Shown piece by piece: positions 38,924 through 49,304 of a DNA stretch of 64,000 bases. This DNA is from Tepidimonas thermarum (lineage in GTDB: Bacteria > Pseudomonadota > Gammaproteobacteria > Burkholderiales > Burkholderiaceae_C), in contig NZ_VJOL01000003.1 of NCBI RefSeq assembly GCF_007556705.1, positions 31,784 to 95,783 on the forward strand, in the 5' to 3' direction. Position 1 is the stretch's first letter, and the number at the start of each line of letters is the position of its first letter. Made by a program: the position numbers and the translations under genes. Under the pieces are notes generated by a model. That model made no database searches. It was not told where the DNA came from and saw only the letters and a list, made by a program, of their open reading frames with translations.

Positions 38924-41719
38924 GTGGTGCTGAACTCGCTGTCCGTGCGGCTGTGGCTGCTCGTGCTGGCGACGGTGCTGCCCATGCTGGCGATGTCGGT
39001 GCTCGACCATCGCCGCGCGCACCAGGCGGCACGCCAGGCGCTGCGCGACGAAATCCGCGCGGTTTACCTGGCGGTGCAAACGCGCGAGGCGCAGGCGCTG
39101 GACGAGGTGCGCACCGCCTTGCGTTTGATGGCGCGTGCCAATGATTTGCAAGAGCGCGACCCACTGGCGTGCAGCGGGTTGGCCGCGCGTCTGCTGCTGA
39201 CGTTCGACCGCTTCAACAACCTGGGCGCGGTGCTGCCCGATGGCATGGTGTTTTGCAGCGGCCGGCCCCTGCCGCCCGGTTCGCCGTCGGTGTCGGTGGT
39301 GGATCGGCAATGGTATGTCGAGGCGCTTGCGGCCAACGACCTCACGCGTGCCGAGGTGGTGATTGGCCGCATCAGCGGCCAGCCCGGGCTCGTGTTCGGC
39401 TACCCGGTGCGCCGGCCGGACGGGCAATTGCACGTCCTGCTGTTTGCGGCGCTGCAGCGCGAGTGGTTTGCGGCCATGCAGGATACGCTGCGCTTGCCCG
39501 AGGGGTGGCGGGTGACGGTCGTCGATGCCCAGGGGGTGCCGTTGACGGACGCCGCGCCAGCCCGCGAGCGCCAGCCGCTGCCGCTGTGGAGCCGCCTGCA
39601 GCCCCTGGCGGGGCGCGCGCCAGACGAGAGCGAGGACGCGTTTCATGAGCTGCGCGATGCGCAGGGGCGCCGGCTCGTGGGGTTGCTGCCGTTGCGGTTT
39701 GCGCACCAGCCCCTGTACGTCGTGCTGGAGGCGCCGCTGGAGCGCACGCTGTCGGCCATCGACGACACGCTGCTGCGTCGCCTGGCCCTGCTGGCGGTGC
39801 TGGTGGTGGGGGTCGTGGCGTTGGCGCGGCTGCAGGTGCACCGGCTGGTGGAGCGCTGGCTGGCGCGTTTGCAGACCGCGGTGGCGGACGTGGCCGCAGG
39901 GCGCCGCGACGTGGTGCTCACGCCACGCTCGCCGCTGGTGGAGTTTGCCGCGGTCGAGACCGGGCTGGAGCGCATGGTGCAGGCGCTGGGGCGCAGCGAG
40001 TCCGAGCTGCGCCTGCTGCAAACCGCCATCGAGCAAAGTCCGCAAAGTGTGGTCATCACCGACGCCGCGGCCAACATCGTGTACGTCAACCGGGCGTTCG
40101 AGCGCATCAGCGGCTACCCCGCGCACGAGCTGCTCGGCCGCAACCCGCGCCTGCTCAACCGGGGGCGCACGCCGCGCAGCACCTACACCGAGATGTGGGC
40201 CACGCTGACCAGCGGGCAGTGTTGGAGCGGGGTGTTTCACAACACCCGGCGCGATGGCACACCCTACGACGAGGAGGTCACGATCGCGCCGGTGCGCGAC
40301 GCCAACGGCACGGTCACGCACTACGTCGGCATCAAGGTGGATGTCACCGAGCGCCTCAAGGCGCAGCAGCGCGTGCACGAGCTGTCGTACTACGACCAGC
40401 TCACCGGGCTGCCCAACCGGGCGCTGTTGCTCGATCGTCTGCGCCAGAGCGTGCTGTCGCTGCGGCGACACGGCGGCAGCGGGGCGTTGCTGCTGGTGGA
40501 CATCGACCGCTTCAAGCACATCAACGATGTGCTCGGCCACGATGCGGGCGACGCCGTGCTGCGCGAGATGGCGCAGCGCCTGCAGCAGGCGGTGCGGCAC
40601 GAGGACACCGTGGCGCGCCTGGGCGACGATGCCTTTGCCGTGGTTCTGTCGGATCTCTCGGACCATCCGGCGCTGGCGGCGGCGCATGCCGAACGCCTGG
40701 CGCACAAGCTGCAGGCCGAGATGCTGCGCCCCTTTGCGCCGCCGGGCGCGCCCCAGCCGTACTACGCCACCGTCAGCATCGGCCTGACGGTGTTCTCCGG
40801 GGCCGAGGTCACGCCCGAATCGCTGCTCAAGCAGGCCGAGGTGGCGCTGTTTCGCGTCAAGGAGGAGGGGCGCAACGGCCTGCGCTTCTACCACGACTCG
40901 ATGCAGGAGGCGGTGCGCGAGCGCGTGGCGATCGAGCAAGGGCTGCGCGAGGCGCTGGTGCACGAGCGCTTTCGGCTCCACCTGCAGCCGCAGGCGGATG
41001 CGACGGGCCGCATCGTCGGTGCCGAGGTGCTGTTGCGCTGGTTGCGCGACGACGGGCAGTTGGTTGCGCCGGGTGTCTTCATCGACATCGCCGAAGAGAC
41101 GGGGCTGATCGTGCCGATTGGCCGCTGGGTGCTGCGCCAGGCGTGCGAACTGCTGGCCCGCTGGGACTCCATGCCGCGCGCGGGGACGCCGCAGTCGCCG
41201 CTGGCGTTGTCGGTCAACGTGAGCTCGCGCCAATTTCGCCAGCCGGACTTCGTCGACGACGTGCTGGCCATCGTGCGCGCCAGCGGCGCCGATCCGCGCC
41301 GCCTGGTGCTGGAGGTCACGGAAAGCGTCTTCCTCGGCGATCTGGACGACTCGGCGCGCCGCTTGCAGGCGCTGCGCGCCCATGGCATCCAGATTTCGCT
41401 GGACGATTTCGGCACCGGGTATTCGTCGCTGTCGTACCTGCGCTCGCTGCAGGTGGACGAAGTCAAGATCGACCAGTCCTTCGTGCGCTCGATGCTGCAC
41501 GACCGCGGCAGCGACGCCATCGTGCGCGCGGTGATCGCGCTGAGCAACACGCTGGGTTTGCGCACCGTGGCCGAAGGGGTGGAGACGCCGCAGCAGCGCG
41601 ACTACCTGCTCGAACAGGGTTGTCGGGTCTTGCAGGGGTATCTGATTGGCCGGCCCACGCCGTGCGAGCAGTGGGCGTCGGCGCTGCCACCGCCCGCCAG
41701 CGGCGCCGAGCCGGGCTGA
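38924..41719 (+). CDS. Membrane sensor with PAS, degenerate GGDEF and EAL domains
   Basis: 931 residues from GTG 38924 with GGAGG upstream. Membrane spans near 8-25 and 286-303 bracket a roughly 260-residue periplasmic sensor. PAS follows at about 365-480. The GGDEF site reads GDDAF (567-571) instead of GGDEF, so cyclase activity is doubtful, yet the inhibitory-site motif RHED (558-561) sits exactly five residues before it. The EAL domain has EVL (701-703) and keeps LEVTES (796-801), DDFGTGYSS (827-835) and KIDQSF (848-853). Most likely a c-di-GMP phosphodiesterase regulated by GTP or c-di-GMP binding to the dead GGDEF. Confidence 0.88.
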   Translation: MVLNSLSVRLWLLVLATVLPMLAMSVLDHRRAHQAARQALRDEIRAVYLAVQTREAQALDEVRTALRLMARANDLQERDPLACSGLAARLLLTFDRFNNLGAVLPDGMVFCSGRPLPPGSPSVSVVDRQWYVEALAANDLTRAEVVIGRISGQPGLVFGYPVRRPDGQLHVLLFAALQREWFAAMQDTLRLPEGWRVTVVDAQGVPLTDAAPARERQPLPLWSRLQPLAGRAPDESEDAFHELRDAQGRRLVGLLPLRFAHQPLYVVLEAPLERTLSAIDDTLLRRLALLAVLVVGVVALARLQVHRLVERWLARLQTAVADVAAGRRDVVLTPRSPLVEFAAVETGLERMVQALGRSESELRLLQTAIEQSPQSVVITDAAANIVYVNRAFERISGYPAHELLGRNPRLLNRGRTPRSTYTEMWATLTSGQCWSGVFHNTRRDGTPYDEEVTIAPVRDANGTVTHYVGIKVDVTERLKAQQRVHELSYYDQLTGLPNRALLLDRLRQSVLSLRRHGGSGALLLVDIDRFKHINDVLGHDAGDAVLREMAQRLQQAVRHEDTVARLGDDAFAVVLSDLSDHPALAAAHAERLAHKLQAEMLRPFAPPGAPQPYYATVSIGLTVFSGAEVTPESLLKQAEVALFRVKEEGRNGLRFYHDSMQEAVRERVAIEQGLREALVHERFRLHLQPQADATGRIVGAEVLLRWLRDDGQLVAPGVFIDIAEETGLIVPIGRWVLRQACELLARWDSMPRAGTPQSPLALSVNVSSRQFRQPDFVDDVLAIVRASGADPRRLVLEVTESVFLGDLDDSARRLQALRAHGIQISLDDFGTGYSSLSYLRSLQVDEVKIDQSFVRSMLHDRGSDAIVRAVIALSNTLGLRTVAEGVETPQQRDYLLEQGCRVLQGYLIGRPTPCEQWASALPPPASGAEPG

Positions 41720-41728
41720 GCGCGGCGC

Positions 41729-42445
41729 TTACGGTTGCACCACCTCCAACAAGCGGTCGAGCCCGCCCATGTCGATGGCCACCTTGGCCTGCAGGCGTAC
41801 TTTGGGCTTGGCGCGGTAGGCCACCGACAAACCGGCAGCGGCCATCATCTCCAGGTCGTTGGCGCCATCGCCCATGGCGATGGCCTGCGCCGGTGTGCAG
41901 CCGATCAGGTCACACGCCTGCAACAGGGTACGGCGTTTTTCGGCACCGTCGCAGATGTCGCCCCAGCTCTGCTCGAGCAGCCGGCCGCTGAGGCGGCCGT
42001 CGACCACCTCGAGCTGGTTGCTGCGCGCAAAGTCCAGCGCCAGCCGCTCGCGCAGCCGGTCGGTAAAAAAGGTAAAGCCACCGCTGACCAGCAGCACCTT
42101 CAGCCCCGCGCCCTTGCAGGCCAGCACCAGTTCGGCTGCGCCAGGGTTGAGTTTGAGGCGCTGGCGATAGACCTGCTCCAGGTGCTCCACCGGCACGCCC
42201 GCCAGCAGCGCGACGCGCCGGCGCAGGCTCTCTTTGTAGTCGGGGATCTCGCCGCGCATCGCGGCCTCGGTGATCGCGGCCACCTCGGCCTTGCGGCCGG
42301 CGGCGTCGGCGATTTCGTCCACGCACTCGATGTTGATGAGCGTGGAGTCCATGTCGAAGGCGATCAGCTTGAAGTCGCGCAGGCGCAGCGGGGGGGTGAT
42401 GCCCTGGATGCTCAGGCCGGGGGCGATTTCGGTCAGTGGGTTCAT
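41729..42445 (-). CDS. serB: Phosphoserine phosphatase
   Basis: 238 residues, HAD superfamily. The nucleophile motif is FDMDSTLINIECVDEIAD (Asp31, Asp33), then LLVSGGFTFFTDRL, and AMGDGANDLEMM near the C-terminus. It releases serine from phosphoserine, the last step of serine synthesis. The N-terminal ACT-like domain of E. coli SerB is absent, which is common in betaproteobacteria. It ends 9 bases from the convergent GGDEF-EAL gene. Confidence 0.95.
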   Translation of the reverse strand: MNPLTEIAPGLSIQGITPPLRLRDFKLIAFDMDSTLINIECVDEIADAAGRKAEVAAITEAAMRGEIPDYKESLRRRVALLAGVPVEHLEQVYRQRLKLNPGAAELVLACKGAGLKVLLVSGGFTFFTDRLRERLALDFARSNQLEVVDGRLSGRLLEQSWGDICDGAEKRRTLLQACDLIGCTPAQAIAMGDGANDLEMMAAAGLSVAYRAKPKVRLQAKVAIDMGGLDRLLEVVQP

Positions 42446-42474
42446 GGCAGTCAGCGGGGGCGAAGGCGCCCGCG

Positions 42475-42480
42475 AGTATA
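42475..42480 (-). promoter_or_regulatory. Probable -10 box for serB
   Basis: TATACT on the minus strand, 30 bases before the serB ATG, in the 109-base gap after the YitT gene. No clear -35. Confidence 0.45.
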
Positions 42481-42554
42481 GAGAGAAACCCGCCGCGGGT
42501 GCCGGTGTCGTGTCGGCCCGGGACGGACGTTTGCAACGGGCGTTGCGGCCGGCC

Positions 42555-43196
42555 TCAATAGGCGACGTAGCGCCCGGGCTTGTGGTTGATGGCCAGCGTG
42601 AAGTTCATCAGCGCCGCCCCCAGCACCGACAATGCCAGCTGCCAGCCGCCCACCCACGGCACGGCCAGCAGCAGGATGGCGCCGTCGATGGCGAGCTGCA
42701 CCGCCCCCGCGCGCCAGCCAAAGCGCTCCTGCAGCCACAGCACGAGGGTGTTGAAGCCGCCCAAGCTGGCGCGGTGCCGAAACAGGATGATGAAGCCCAC
42801 CCCGATGAGCAGGCCGCCGGCCACGGCGGCAAACAGCGGGTGCACCCGCTGCAGCGCCAGCCAATGCGGCATGGCCTCGGTCAGGATGGCCAGCAGGCCC
42901 ACCGCCAACACCGTTTTGAGCGTAAACGCCGGGCCCAGGCGCACCCAGGCCAGGGCGTAAAACGGCAGGTTGATGGCAAACACCAGCGCGCCAAAGGGCC
43001 AGCCGGTGGCGTAGTGCAGCACGAACGCCAGCCCCACGGTGCCGCCGGTGACGAAGCCGGCGTGCCGAAACAGCACCAGCCCCAGTGCGACGATGAGGGT
43101 GCCGGTCAGCAGCGCCTGGGCGTCGTCGAACCAGGTGTGGCGCTCGGCCACCAGGGGCGTATCGGCGGTTGCCGGGGTGGGGGATGGGGTGGTCAT
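42555..43196 (-). CDS. YitT family (DUF161) membrane protein
   Basis: 213 residues. It has about five membrane spans and the family segments LFRHAGFVTGGTVGLAFVLH, INLPFYALAWVRLGPAFTLKT, and RHRASLGGFNTLVLWLQERFGWRAG. YitT proteins are inner-membrane proteins of unknown function. ATG 43196 leaves a 24-base gap from mfd, so the two are probably co-transcribed. The long open frame upstream in this phase (to 45017) is antisense-type noise within mfd, not part of the gene. Confidence 0.85.
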   Translation of the reverse strand: MTTPSPTPATADTPLVAERHTWFDDAQALLTGTLIVALGLVLFRHAGFVTGGTVGLAFVLHYATGWPFGALVFAINLPFYALAWVRLGPAFTLKTVLAVGLLAILTEAMPHWLALQRVHPLFAAVAGGLLIGVGFIILFRHRASLGGFNTLVLWLQERFGWRAGAVQLAIDGAILLLAVPWVGGWQLALSVLGAALMNFTLAINHKPGRYVAY

Positions 43197-43219
43197 CGGG
43201 CGTTCGGGCGGAGGGTCAC

Positions 43220-46200
43220 TCAGGCATCGGCGCCAGGCAACAGGTGGCGCAGCACGTCGCGGATGAGCTGCACACGCTGGCGCGGCTCGGCCAATGCGCG
43301 CTCGATCTTGAGGCGGTCCTGGCCGGCCAGCTTGATGTGGCGGTTCTTTTGCACCAGCTCGATGATGCGCATCGGGTCCACGGGCGGGTTGGGGCCAAAG
43401 GTCAGCAGGGCGTGGGTGGGCGTGGCATCGATTTTGACCACGCCGCAGCGCGCCGCCAGCACCCGCAGCCGGTGCACGTCGATCAGGTTTTGCGCCGCCG
43501 GCGGCAGTTTGCCAAAGCGGTCGACGATTTCTTCGACCAAGGCGTCGAGCTGCGCGTGCGTCTTGGCGGTGGCGAGCTTTTTGTAGAAGCTCAGCCGCAG
43601 GTGCACATCGCCGCAGTAGTCCTGCGGCAGCAGGGCGGGCGCGTGCAGGTTGATCTCGGTGGTGGCGGCCAGCGGCTTGAGCAGGTCGGGCTCCTTGCCC
43701 TCGCGCAGGCTGCGCACGGCCTCGGCCAGCATCTCGTTGTAGAGCTGAAAGCCCACCTCGGTGATGTTGCCGCTTTGCGCTTCGCCCAGCACCTCGCCGG
43801 CGCCGCGGATTTCCAGGTCGTGCATGGCCAGGTAGAACCCGCTGCCGAGTTCTTCCATCTGCTGGATCGCTTCCAGCCGCTGCGCGGCCTGCTTGGTCAG
43901 GCCCTGCATGTCGGGCACCAGCAGGTAGGCGTAGGCCTGGTGGTGGCTGCGGCCCACGCGCCCGCGCAGCTGGTGCAGCTGCGCCAAGCCAAACTTGTCG
44001 GCGCGGCTGATGACGATGGTGTTGGCCGTGGGCACGTCGATGCCGGTTTCGATGATGGTCGAGCACAGCAGCAGGTTGAAGCGCTGCGCCACGAAGTCGC
44101 GCATGACGCGCTCGAGCTCGCGCTCGGGCATCTGGCCATGGGCGATGGCGATGCGCGCCTCGGGCAGGAGCTTTTCGAGCTGGGCGCGGCGGTTTTCGAT
44201 CGTCTCCACCTCGTTGTGCAGGAAGTACACCTGCCCGCCGCGTTTGAGCTCGCGCAGCACCGCCTCGCGGATGACGCCGTGGTTTTCCTCGCGCACGAAG
44301 GTTTTGATGGCCAGGCGCCGCTGCGGCGCCGTGGCGATCACCGACAGGTCGCGCAGGCCCTCCAGCGCCATGCCCAGTGTGCGCGGGATGGGGGTGGCGG
44401 TGAGGGTGAGCACGTCCACCTCGGCGCGCAGGGCCTTGATCGCCTCCTTGTGGCGCACGCCAAAGCGGTGCTCCTCGTCGATGATGAGCAGGCCGAGGTT
44501 TTTGAATTTCGTTTTTTCGCTGAGCAGCTTGTGCGTGCCCACCACGATGTCGATGCTGCCGTCTTCCAGCCCTTTGAGGGCGGCGGCGATTTCCTTGGCG
44601 GTGCGAAAGCGGCTCATCTCGGCGATGCGCACCGGCCACTTGGCAAAGCGGTCCTTGAGGGTTTGGTAGTGCTGCTCGGCCAGCAGCGTGGTGGGCGCCA
44701 AAAACGCCACCTGTTTGCCGCCGGTGACCGCGACGAAGGCCGCGCGCAGCGCCACCTCGGTCTTGCCAAAGCCCACATCGCCGCACACCAGCCGGTCCAT
44801 GGGGCGTGGGCTGATCATGTCCTGGATGACGGCGTGGATGGCGGCACGCTGGTCCGGTGTTTCCTCGAAGCCGAAGTCGTTGGCGAAGGCCTCGTAGTCC
44901 TTGGCGTCGAAGCGGAAGGCGTGCCCGGCGCGCGCGGCGCGGCGGGCGTAGACGTCCAGCAGCTCGGCGGCGGTGTCGCGCACCTGCTCGGCGGCCTTGC
45001 GCCGGGCCTTGTCCCACTGGCCGCTGCCCAGGCGGTGCAGCGGGGCCTCGTCGGCGCTGACGCCGGTGTAGCGGCTGATCAGGTGCAGCTGCGACACCGG
45101 CACATAGAGTGTGGCCTGCTGCGCATACTCCAGGTGCAAAAATTCCTGCAGCGCCGGGGTGCCGTCGGGGTTTTTCTCGCCCAAGTCCAGGTTGACCAGG
45201 CCGCGGTAGCGGCCGATGCCGTGTTGGGCGTGGACCACCGGGTCGCCGATTTGCAGCTCGCTCAAATCCTTGATGAGCGCCTCGACGTCGCTGACCTGCT
45301 CTTGCTTGCGGCGCCGGCGCAGCGTGGGGCCGGCGGCAAACAGTTCGGTCTCGGTCACGAGCTCGAGGCCCGCCTCGGGCCAGGCAAAGCCGGCGGCCAG
45401 GGGCGCCGTGGCGATGCCCACGCGCTCGGCGCTGGCGCGAAACGCGGCCAGGTCGTCAAAGCCCGGCGGGTCCAGGCGGCTGGCACGCAAAAAATCCAGC
45501 AGGCTTTCGCGCCGGCCCTCGCTTTCGGCCAGGATCAGCACGCGCGCGGGGTTGTGCTGCAGGTGCGCGTGCAGCCGCTGCAGCGGGTCGTCGGCGCCGC
45601 GCTGCACGGTCAGGTCGGGCAGCGTGTCGATGACGCCGCGCCAGGCGGCCACCGCCTCCTCGCCGGATGCGGGCCGCAGCGCCCATTGCGCGTGCGGCTT
45701 GGCGCGGGCATAAAAGCCCTCGGCATCCAAAAACAGGGTCTCGGGCGGCAACACCGGGCGTTCCGGGTCGCCCTGCATCAAGCGGTAGCGCTCGCGCGTG
45801 TCCTGCCAAAAGCGCTGGAAGGCATCCTCCACGTCACCGTGCAGCACCAGCGTCGCGTCTGCGCCCACGTAGTCGAAGACGGTGGCGGTGTCCTCGAAAA
45901 ACAGCGGCAGGTAGTACTCGATGCCGGCGGTGGCCACGCCGTTGCCGATGTCCTTGTAGAGGCGGCTCTTGGTGGGGTCACCCTCCAGCCACTCGCGCCA
46001 GCGGGCGCGAAAGCGCGCGCGCGCCGCCTCGTCCATGGGAAATTCGCGCCCGGGCAGCAGGCGCACCGCCGGCACCGGGTAGAGGCTGCGCTGGGTATCG
46101 GGGTCGAAGGTGCGGATGGAGTCGATCTCGTCGTCGAACAGATCGATCCGGTACGGCATGGCCGCCCCCATCGGGAACAGGTCGATGAGTCCGCCGCGCA

Positions 46201-46699
46201 CCGCGTACTCGCCCGGGCTGACCACCTGGGTCACGTGCTGGTAGCCGGCCAGCGTCAGCTGCGCGCGCAGGCGCGCCTCGTCGAGCCGCTGCCCGGTCTG
46301 AAACGTGAAGGTGTAGGCAGCCAGGAACGAAGGCGGGGCCAGGCGCGCCAAGGCCGTGGTTGCCGGCACCAGGATCACGTCGGCGCCGTCGTCGGCGCCA
46401 CGCTGCTGGATGCGCCACAGCGTGGCCAGCCGCTCCGAGATCAGATCCTGGTGCGGCGAGAAGGTGTCGTAGGGCAGGGTTTCCCAGTCGGGAAAGAGGG
46501 CGCAGCGCAGCTGCGGCTCGAAAAAGGGCAGCTCGGCCAGCAGCCGCTGGGCGTCGGCGGCGTCGGCGCAGACGATGGCGGTGGGACGGCCCGCGGCTTT
46601 GTCGCGGGCGGCCTGGGCGGCCAGCACCAGCGCGTCGGCCGACGCAGGCGGACGCGGCGACTGAAACCTCTTGCCGGGGAGGAGGCGAGGAAGGTCCAT
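43220..46699 (-). CDS. mfd: Transcription-repair coupling factor Mfd
   Basis: 1159 residues, usual length. It removes RNA polymerase stalled at DNA damage and recruits UvrA. The N-terminal UvrB-like modules start [14 protein letters not shown]. The polymerase-interaction domain has [19 protein letters not shown]. The translocase has Walker [17 protein letters not shown] box [29 protein letters not shown] and [15 protein letters not shown] motif [18 protein letters not shown]. The TRCF domain is at the C-terminus. Start ATG 46699 is preferred; ATG 46711 is four codons earlier. Confidence 0.96.
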   Translation of the reverse strand: MDLPRLLPGKRFQSPRPPASADALVLAAQAARDKAAGRPTAIVCADAADAQRLLAELPFFEPQLRCALFPDWETLPYDTFSPHQDLISERLATLWRIQQRGADDGADVILVPATTALARLAPPSFLAAYTFTFQTGQRLDEARLRAQLTLAGYQHVTQVVSPGEYAVRGGLIDLFPMGAAMPYRIDLFDDEIDSIRTFDPDTQRSLYPVPAVRLLPGREFPMDEAARARFRARWREWLEGDPTKSRLYKDIGNGVATAGIEYYLPLFFEDTATVFDYVGADATLVLHGDVEDAFQRFWQDTRERYRLMQGDPERPVLPPETLFLDAEGFYARAKPHAQWALRPASGEEAVAAWRGVIDTLPDLTVQRGADDPLQRLHAHLQHNPARVLILAESEGRRESLLDFLRASRLDPPGFDDLAAFRASAERVGIATAPLAAGFAWPEAGLELVTETELFAAGPTLRRRRKQEQVSDVEALIKDLSELQIGDPVVHAQHGIGRYRGLVNLDLGEKNPDGTPALQEFLHLEYAQQATLYVPVSQLHLISRYTGVSADEAPLHRLGSGQWDKARRKAAEQVRDTAAELLDVYARRAARAGHAFRFDAKDYEAFANDFGFEETPDQRAAIHAVIQDMISPRPMDRLVCGDVGFGKTEVALRAAFVAVTGGKQVAFLAPTTLLAEQHYQTLKDRFAKWPVRIAEMSRFRTAKEIAAALKGLEDGSIDIVVGTHKLLSEKTKFKNLGLLIIDEEHRFGVRHKEAIKALRAEVDVLTLTATPIPRTLGMALEGLRDLSVIATAPQRRLAIKTFVREENHGVIREAVLRELKRGGQVYFLHNEVETIENRRAQLEKLLPEARIAIAHGQMPERELERVMRDFVAQRFNLLLCSTIIETGIDVPTANTIVISRADKFGLAQLHQLRGRVGRSHHQAYAYLLVPDMQGLTKQAAQRLEAIQQMEELGSGFYLAMHDLEIRGAGEVLGEAQSGNITEVGFQLYNEMLAEAVRSLREGKEPDLLKPLAATTEINLHAPALLPQDYCGDVHLRLSFYKKLATAKTHAQLDALVEEIVDRFGKLPPAAQNLIDVHRLRVLAARCGVVKIDATPTHALLTFGPNPPVDPMRIIELVQKNRHIKLAGQDRLKIERALAEPRQRVQLIRDVLRHLLPGADA

Positions 46700-46709
46700 G
46701 AGGGGCTGC

Positions 46710-46719
46710 ATTCTAGAAT
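46710..46719. promoter_or_regulatory. Palindromic two-way -10 between mfd and ispDF
   Basis: ATTCTAGAAT is a perfect 10-base palindrome in the 28-base gap between the two divergent starts. It gives TAGAAT on both strands, so the same bases can serve as -10 for mfd and for ispDF. Both transcripts would have very short leaders (ispDF ATG is 8 bases past the palindrome). No -35 boxes identified. Confidence 0.5.
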
Positions 46720-46727
46720 CCGCGGCC

Positions 46728-47981
46728 ATGACCGATACCACCGCATGCCCCGATGCCGACCCCGCCCGTGGGGCGGCATGGCCGCAGGACGGCGACGCCG
46801 CGCCGCGCTGCTACGCGCTGGTGCCTGCCGCGGGCAGCGGCAGCCGCGCCGGGTTGGCTGGCCCCAAGCAGTACCACCGGCTGGCCGGGCGGCGCGTCAT
46901 CGACCACACGCTGGCGGCGTTGACGGCGGTGCCGGCGCTGGTGGGCGTGGCGGTGGTGCTGGCGCCCGACGACCCGACCCCGCTGGGCGATGGTGAGCGG
47001 GTGCGGGCTTGGCGCGTCGGGGGTGCCACGCGCGCCGAAAGTGTGTTCAACGGTCTGCAGGCGCTGGCCAGCGCCGGGGCGCGCGCGCACGACTGGGTGC
47101 TGGTGCACGACGCGGCCCGTTGTCTGGTCCGCCCGGCGGACATCGCGGCGCTGATCGAAGCCTGCCGGGACGACCCCGTGGGCGGCCTGCTGGCCATGCC
47201 GCTGGCCGACACGCTCAAGGATGGCGCGTCCGACGGGCGGGTCGAGCACACGCTGCCCCGCGAGGGCAAATGGCTGGCGCAGACGCCGCAGATGTTCCGC
47301 CTGGGCGCGTTGCGCGCGGCGCTGCAGCGGCACCAGGCCAGCGGCTTTGCCGGCATCACCGACGAGGCCAGCGCCATCGAGCACGCCGGCGCGCGGCCGC
47401 GGCTGGTGCGTGGCCATGCGCAAAACATCAAAGTCACCTATCCGGAGGATTTCGCCGTGGCCGAAGCCTTGCTGCAAGCAGGTGCGGCGCCCGCGTGGCG
47501 CGTGGGTGAGGGCTGGGACGTCCACGCGCTGGTGCCCGGGCGCCGCCTGGTGCTGGGGGGTGTGGAGATCCCGTTTGGCCGCGGGCTGCTGGGCCACTCC
47601 GACGCCGACGCACTGCTGCACGCGATCACCGATGCGTTGCTGGGCGCAGCCGGCTTGGGCGACATCGGCACCTGGTTTCCGGATACGGACGCGCGTTTTG
47701 AAGGCGCGGACTCCGGCCAACTGCTGCAGGCGGTCGCTGCGGCGGTGCGCGAGCGGGGTTGGCAGCCGGTCAATGTCGACGCCACGGTCGTGGCCCAGGC
47801 GCCGCGCCTGGGGCCCTACCGGGCGGCCATGCAAGACCGTATCGCGCGCTGTTTGGGTGTGCCGCCGGATGCGGTCAACGTCAAGGCCAAGACCGCCGAG
47901 CGCTTGGGCCCGGTGGGGCAGGGTCTGAGCATCGAGGCGCGCGCGGTGGTGTTGCTGCAGCGCCGCGCGGGCACGGCCTGA
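46728..47981 (+). CDS. ispDF: Bifunctional IspD/IspF isoprenoid enzyme (fusion)
   Basis: 417 residues. The N-terminal half is IspD (MEP cytidylyltransferase): [19 protein letters not shown] (34-52), [14 protein letters not shown], and AQTPQMFRL. The C-terminal half from about 257 is IspF (MECDP synthase): GEGWDVHAL with metal ligands Asp264 and His266, [20 protein letters not shown] (His298 as likely third ligand), and [14 protein letters not shown]. The two are joined without a stop through [13 protein letters not shown]. Together these are the third and fifth steps of the non-mevalonate pathway; IspE, the step between them, is elsewhere. Confidence 0.94.
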   Translation: MTDTTACPDADPARGAAWPQDGDAAPRCYALVPAAGSGSRAGLAGPKQYHRLAGRRVIDHTLAALTAVPALVGVAVVLAPDDPTPLGDGERVRAWRVGGATRAESVFNGLQALASAGARAHDWVLVHDAARCLVRPADIAALIEACRDDPVGGLLAMPLADTLKDGASDGRVEHTLPREGKWLAQTPQMFRLGALRAALQRHQASGFAGITDEASAIEHAGARPRLVRGHAQNIKVTYPEDFAVAEALLQAGAAPAWRVGEGWDVHALVPGRRLVLGGVEIPFGRGLLGHSDADALLHAITDALLGAAGLGDIGTWFPDTDARFEGADSGQLLQAVAAAVRERGWQPVNVDATVVAQAPRLGPYRAAMQDRIARCLGVPPDAVNVKAKTAERLGPVGQGLSIEARAVVLLQRRAGTA

Positions 47982-48002
47982 CGCGGGGTTGGCGCCGGCG
48001 GC

Positions 48003-49304
48003 TCATGCCAAGCGCAGGCGCAGCGTGACCTCCAGGCCCCCGCCGTCAGCGTTGCGGAGGGCGCATTCCCCGCCCATGCGCTCGAGCGCGCGGCGCACGA
48101 TCGCCAAACCCAGGCCGCTGCCGGGTGTGGTGCGCGCGCTTTCGGCCCGAAAGAAAGGGTCGGTCAGGCGTGGCAGCGCGGCCTCGGGCACGCCGGGGCC
48201 ACGGTCGCTGACGCTGAGCACGACCCACGGGCCTTCGGTGGCGACCTGCACCGTGAGGTGCACCTGGCCGTCGTCGCTGCGGCCGTGCCGGGTGGCGTTT
48301 TCAAACAGGTTGGTCAGCACCCGGTGCAGCAGCGTGGGGTCGGCCTGGACGTGCAACCCCGGCGGGGCCTGCACGCGCAGCGCCACGTCCGGGCGCTGCC
48401 GGTAGGGGGCGGCGGCGCGCTCGATCGCCGTGGCCAGCGGCGTGGGCGAGGTCACGACGGGCCGCTCGCGCGCATAGTCCAGAAATTGCCCGATGATGGC
48501 GTCCACGTCCGCCACGTCATCGGCCATGCGGGCGCGCGTGGCGGCGTCGGGCACCCCCATTTCGATTTCCAGGCGCAGCCGCGCGAGCGGCGTGCGCAAA
48601 TCGTGCGAGATGCCCGCCAGCATCAGGCGCCGGTCGGTCTCTGCGCGCGCGAGCTGCTCGGCCATGCGGTTGAAGGCGCGGTTGACGCTGGCGATTTCGT
48701 GCGTGGCCAGCCGCTCGTCCAGGTGCGCGGTGTCGAACTCGCCTTCACGCACGCGGGCCGCGGCGCGCGCCAGCGCCTGCAAGGGCTGGTTGATCAGGCG
48801 CGTGATGACCACCGCCCCGATGAGCGACAGCCCCAGGGCCGACGCCAGCCAGACCAACCACGTCCGTCCCCGCACCGCTTCCAGACGCGAGGGATCGGCC
48901 AGCAGCCAGTAACGCTCCCCCTCGATGGCAAAGCCGATCCACAACCCATCGAAGCCGTTGACCTCGCGCGCCACGATGGTGCCCGGCCCGAGCCGGTCCT
49001 CCAGCGCCAGCGCCACCCGGTGGCCCACCGAGTCGGGCTCGAACGGGGTGTAGGTGTCGTTGTCGTCGCGCACCGCAATCCGCACGTTTTCTTCGTCCAC
49101 CAGGGTCTTGACCAGCGCCACGCGCGCGATCGGGTCGGTGTAGATCAGCGCGGCGCGCGTGAGATTGACCAGCGACGCCAGGCCCTGGGCGCTTTGCAGG
49201 GCGCGCGGCTCCTGCTCCAGGGTGCGAAAGGTCTGAAACCACGCCAGCACGCTCAGCAGCAACAGCCCCGAGAGCAGCAGAAAGTTGCGCCAAAACAGGC
49301 TCAT
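48003..49304 (-). CDS. envZ: EnvZ-type sensor histidine kinase
   Basis: 433 residues. It has a membrane span at about 8-24, a periplasmic loop of about 120 residues, a second span at about 149-169, HAMP (LINQPLQALARAAARVREGE), the H-box AGISHDLRTPLARLRLE with His234, and the ATPase domain (NLFENATRHG, SVSDRGPGVPEAALPRLTDP, GSGLGLAIVRRA). It is an EnvZ-like kinase that phosphorylates the upstream OmpR protein. ATG 49304 shares one base with the ompR stop, so translation is coupled. The sensed signal is unknown. Confidence 0.92.
   Translation of the reverse strand: MSLFWRNFLLLSGLLLLSVLAWFQTFRTLEQEPRALQSAQGLASLVNLTRAALIYTDPIARVALVKTLVDEENVRIAVRDDNDTYTPFEPDSVGHRVALALEDRLGPGTIVAREVNGFDGLWIGFAIEGERYWLLADPSRLEAVRGRTWLVWLASALGLSLIGAVVITRLINQPLQALARAAARVREGEFDTAHLDERLATHEIASVNRAFNRMAEQLARAETDRRLMLAGISHDLRTPLARLRLEIEMGVPDAATRARMADDVADVDAIIGQFLDYARERPVVTSPTPLATAIERAAAPYRQRPDVALRVQAPPGLHVQADPTLLHRVLTNLFENATRHGRSDDGQVHLTVQVATEGPWVVLSVSDRGPGVPEAALPRLTDPFFRAESARTTPGSGLGLAIVRRALERMGGECALRNADGGGLEVTLRLRLA

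Noticed and set aside
37508..41500. 1330-codon open frame on the minus strand across trpB2 and the GGDEF-EAL gene
   Set aside because: It is exactly antisense to two well-conserved proteins. Its translation is dominated by Arg, Gln, His, Gly and Ala with no domain pattern. Such long shadows are expected at this GC content.
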